Source of the DNA: an uncultured Clostridia bacterium
GTDB taxonomy: Bacteria; Bacillota; Clostridia; Lachnospirales; Anaerotignaceae
Direction: 5' to 3'
Assembly (NCBI GenBank): GCA_958420075.1
Contig: CATZIM010000130.1
Location: 1 to 5,789, forward strand
Length of the DNA stretch: 5,789 bases
Shown: one piece after another, positions 5,337 through 5,789 of the stretch
Position numbering within the stretch: the stretch's first letter is position 1
Layout of the letters: the number at the start of each line of letters is the position of its first letter
Notes under the pieces: model-generated
Database searches by the model: none
Told to the model about the DNA's origin: nothing
What the model saw: the letters and a program-made list of their open reading frames with translations, nothing else
Position numbers and translations under genes: made by a program

Positions 5337-5789
5337 CAGGCTTCCGCACCTGCAGCAGCGCCTGCACCTACACCTGCACCCGCAGCAGCGCCTGCGCCTG
5401 CAAAGAAAGCAGGAGATACTTCTGTTGTTGTCGTAGGCGGTGGCCCCGGTGGTTATGTTGCGGCGATCCGTGCAGCACAGCTGGGTGGTAAAGTCACATT
5501 GATTGAAAAGAATAAACTGGGCGGTACATGTCTGAATGTAGGATGTATCCCTACTAAAGTACTGCTTCATGCAGCAGAAGCGCTGACAGAAGCAAAACAC
5601 ATGGATAATCTGGGCATTCAGGTATCTGTCAACGGTATTGACTGGAAAGCAGTACAGTCCAGAAAAGAAGCTGTAACAAACCAGCTGGTAAATGGTGTTA
5701 CAGGCTTGATGAAAGCAAACAAGATTCGTGTCATTGAAGGTACAGCATCTTTTGCATCTAAAACAGCACTGGAAGTTGTGAAAAAAGAC
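5085..5789 (+). CDS. acoL: Lipoyl domain-fused dihydrolipoyl dehydrogenase E3 (partial, 3' end outside window)
   Basis: This is the FAD- and NAD-dependent enzyme that reoxidises dihydrolipoyl groups of the complex. The window holds its first 235 codons and the frame is open to the edge. Residues 1-84 are a lipoyl domain with Lys43 in TTDKLTSE; 86-109 form an Ala/Pro/Lys linker; the flavoprotein starts near 112 with VVVVGGGPGG (114-123), the FAD-binding dinucleotide fold. The redox disulfide motif GGTCLNVGCIPTK follows at 146-158, with Cys149 and Cys154. Compared with ordinary E3 proteins of about 460-470 residues, the extra N-terminus should give a total near 570-580. Such lipoyl-E3 fusions are known in acetoin dehydrogenase systems, for example that of Clostridium magnum, which favours acoL over a general lpdA. 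NAD-binding and dimerisation domains lie beyond the window, so the integrity of the gene cannot be judged. Confidence 0.92.
   Translation, partial: MAFEIKMPQLGLTMEEGTVAKWLKQEGDSVKKGDVLLEITTDKLTSEIESEADGVLLKIVAEEGEDIPVKGLLGYIGEPGEQVGQASAPAAAPAPTPAPAAAPAPAKKAGDTSVVVVGGGPGGYVAAIRAAQLGGKVTLIEKNKLGGTCLNVGCIPTKVLLHAAEALTEAKHMDNLGIQVSVNGIDWKAVQSRKEAVTNQLVNGVTGLMKANKIRVIEGTASFASKTALEVVKKD
5346..5405 (+). repeat. Tandem 30-bp repeat encoding the E3 linker
   Basis: Two adjacent 30-base units (5346-5375 and 5376-5405) encode APAAAPAPTP and APAAAPAPAK, residues 88-107 of the E3 protein. They share GCAGCAGCGCCTGC exactly (5352-5365 and 5382-5395). The unit fits in frame, so gain or loss of a copy would change only the reach of the lipoyl arm. 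Confidence 0.7.

Noticed and set aside
5070..5600. Minus-strand frame of 176 codons opposite the E3 gene start
   Set aside because: Its Cys/Arg-rich run is the complement of the Ala/Pro linker repeat. The + strand lipoyl and FAD motifs are unambiguous.

Overview
The window reads as chromosomal DNA of a low-to-mid GC anaerobic Firmicutes-type bacterium. Strong AGGAGG ribosome binding sites, two GTG starts and the gene order alpha-beta-E2-E3, with a lipoyl domain fused to E3, resemble the acetoin dehydrogenase (aco) operons known from clostridia and related anaerobes. Genus and species cannot be told from the sequence. All supported genes are on the + strand. No RNA genes, mobile elements or CRISPR arrays were seen.

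Layout: (1) Bases 1-69 may be the last codons of an upstream gene. (2) 74-1021 encodes an AEC-family (auxin efflux carrier-like) membrane permease. (3) 1022-1218 is an AT-rich intergenic region. It holds small palindromes, a good sigma-A-type promoter (perfect TTGACA, 17-bp spacer, extended -10) and a direct repeat around the likely transcription start. (4) 1219-1692 encodes a small PPC/DUF296-domain protein with a conserved His metal-site motif. (5) 1723-2721, 2718-3698 and 3711-4958 encode E1 alpha, E1 beta and E2 of a thiamine-diphosphate 2-oxo-acid/acetoin dehydrogenase complex. (6) 4959-5084 is a purine-rich spacer with three copies of ATACAAAAGA. (7) 5085 to the window end is the first 235 codons of an E3 dihydrolipoyl dehydrogenase that begins with its own lipoyl domain.

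The PPC gene and the four complex genes are tightly spaced and probably form one transcription unit from the promoter near 1135-1163. Together E1 (alpha2beta2) would cleave and oxidise the substrate on thiamine diphosphate, E2 would carry the acyl group on its lipoyl arm to CoA, and E3 would reoxidise the lipoyl group and pass electrons to NAD+. Acetoin is the favoured substrate because of subunit lengths and the lipoyl-E3 fusion, but pyruvate or another 2-oxo acid cannot be excluded from sequence alone.

The most notable structure is the pair of lipoyl domains at the starts of E2 and E3. They are 77/84 identical in protein, yet 24 codons differ silently, and the similarity continues upstream into the ribosome binding site. 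This points to duplication of a whole translation-start plus lipoyl module followed by selection or conversion. The complex itself is a known type. The unexplained parts are the PPC gene heading the operon and the repeats before the E3 gene.
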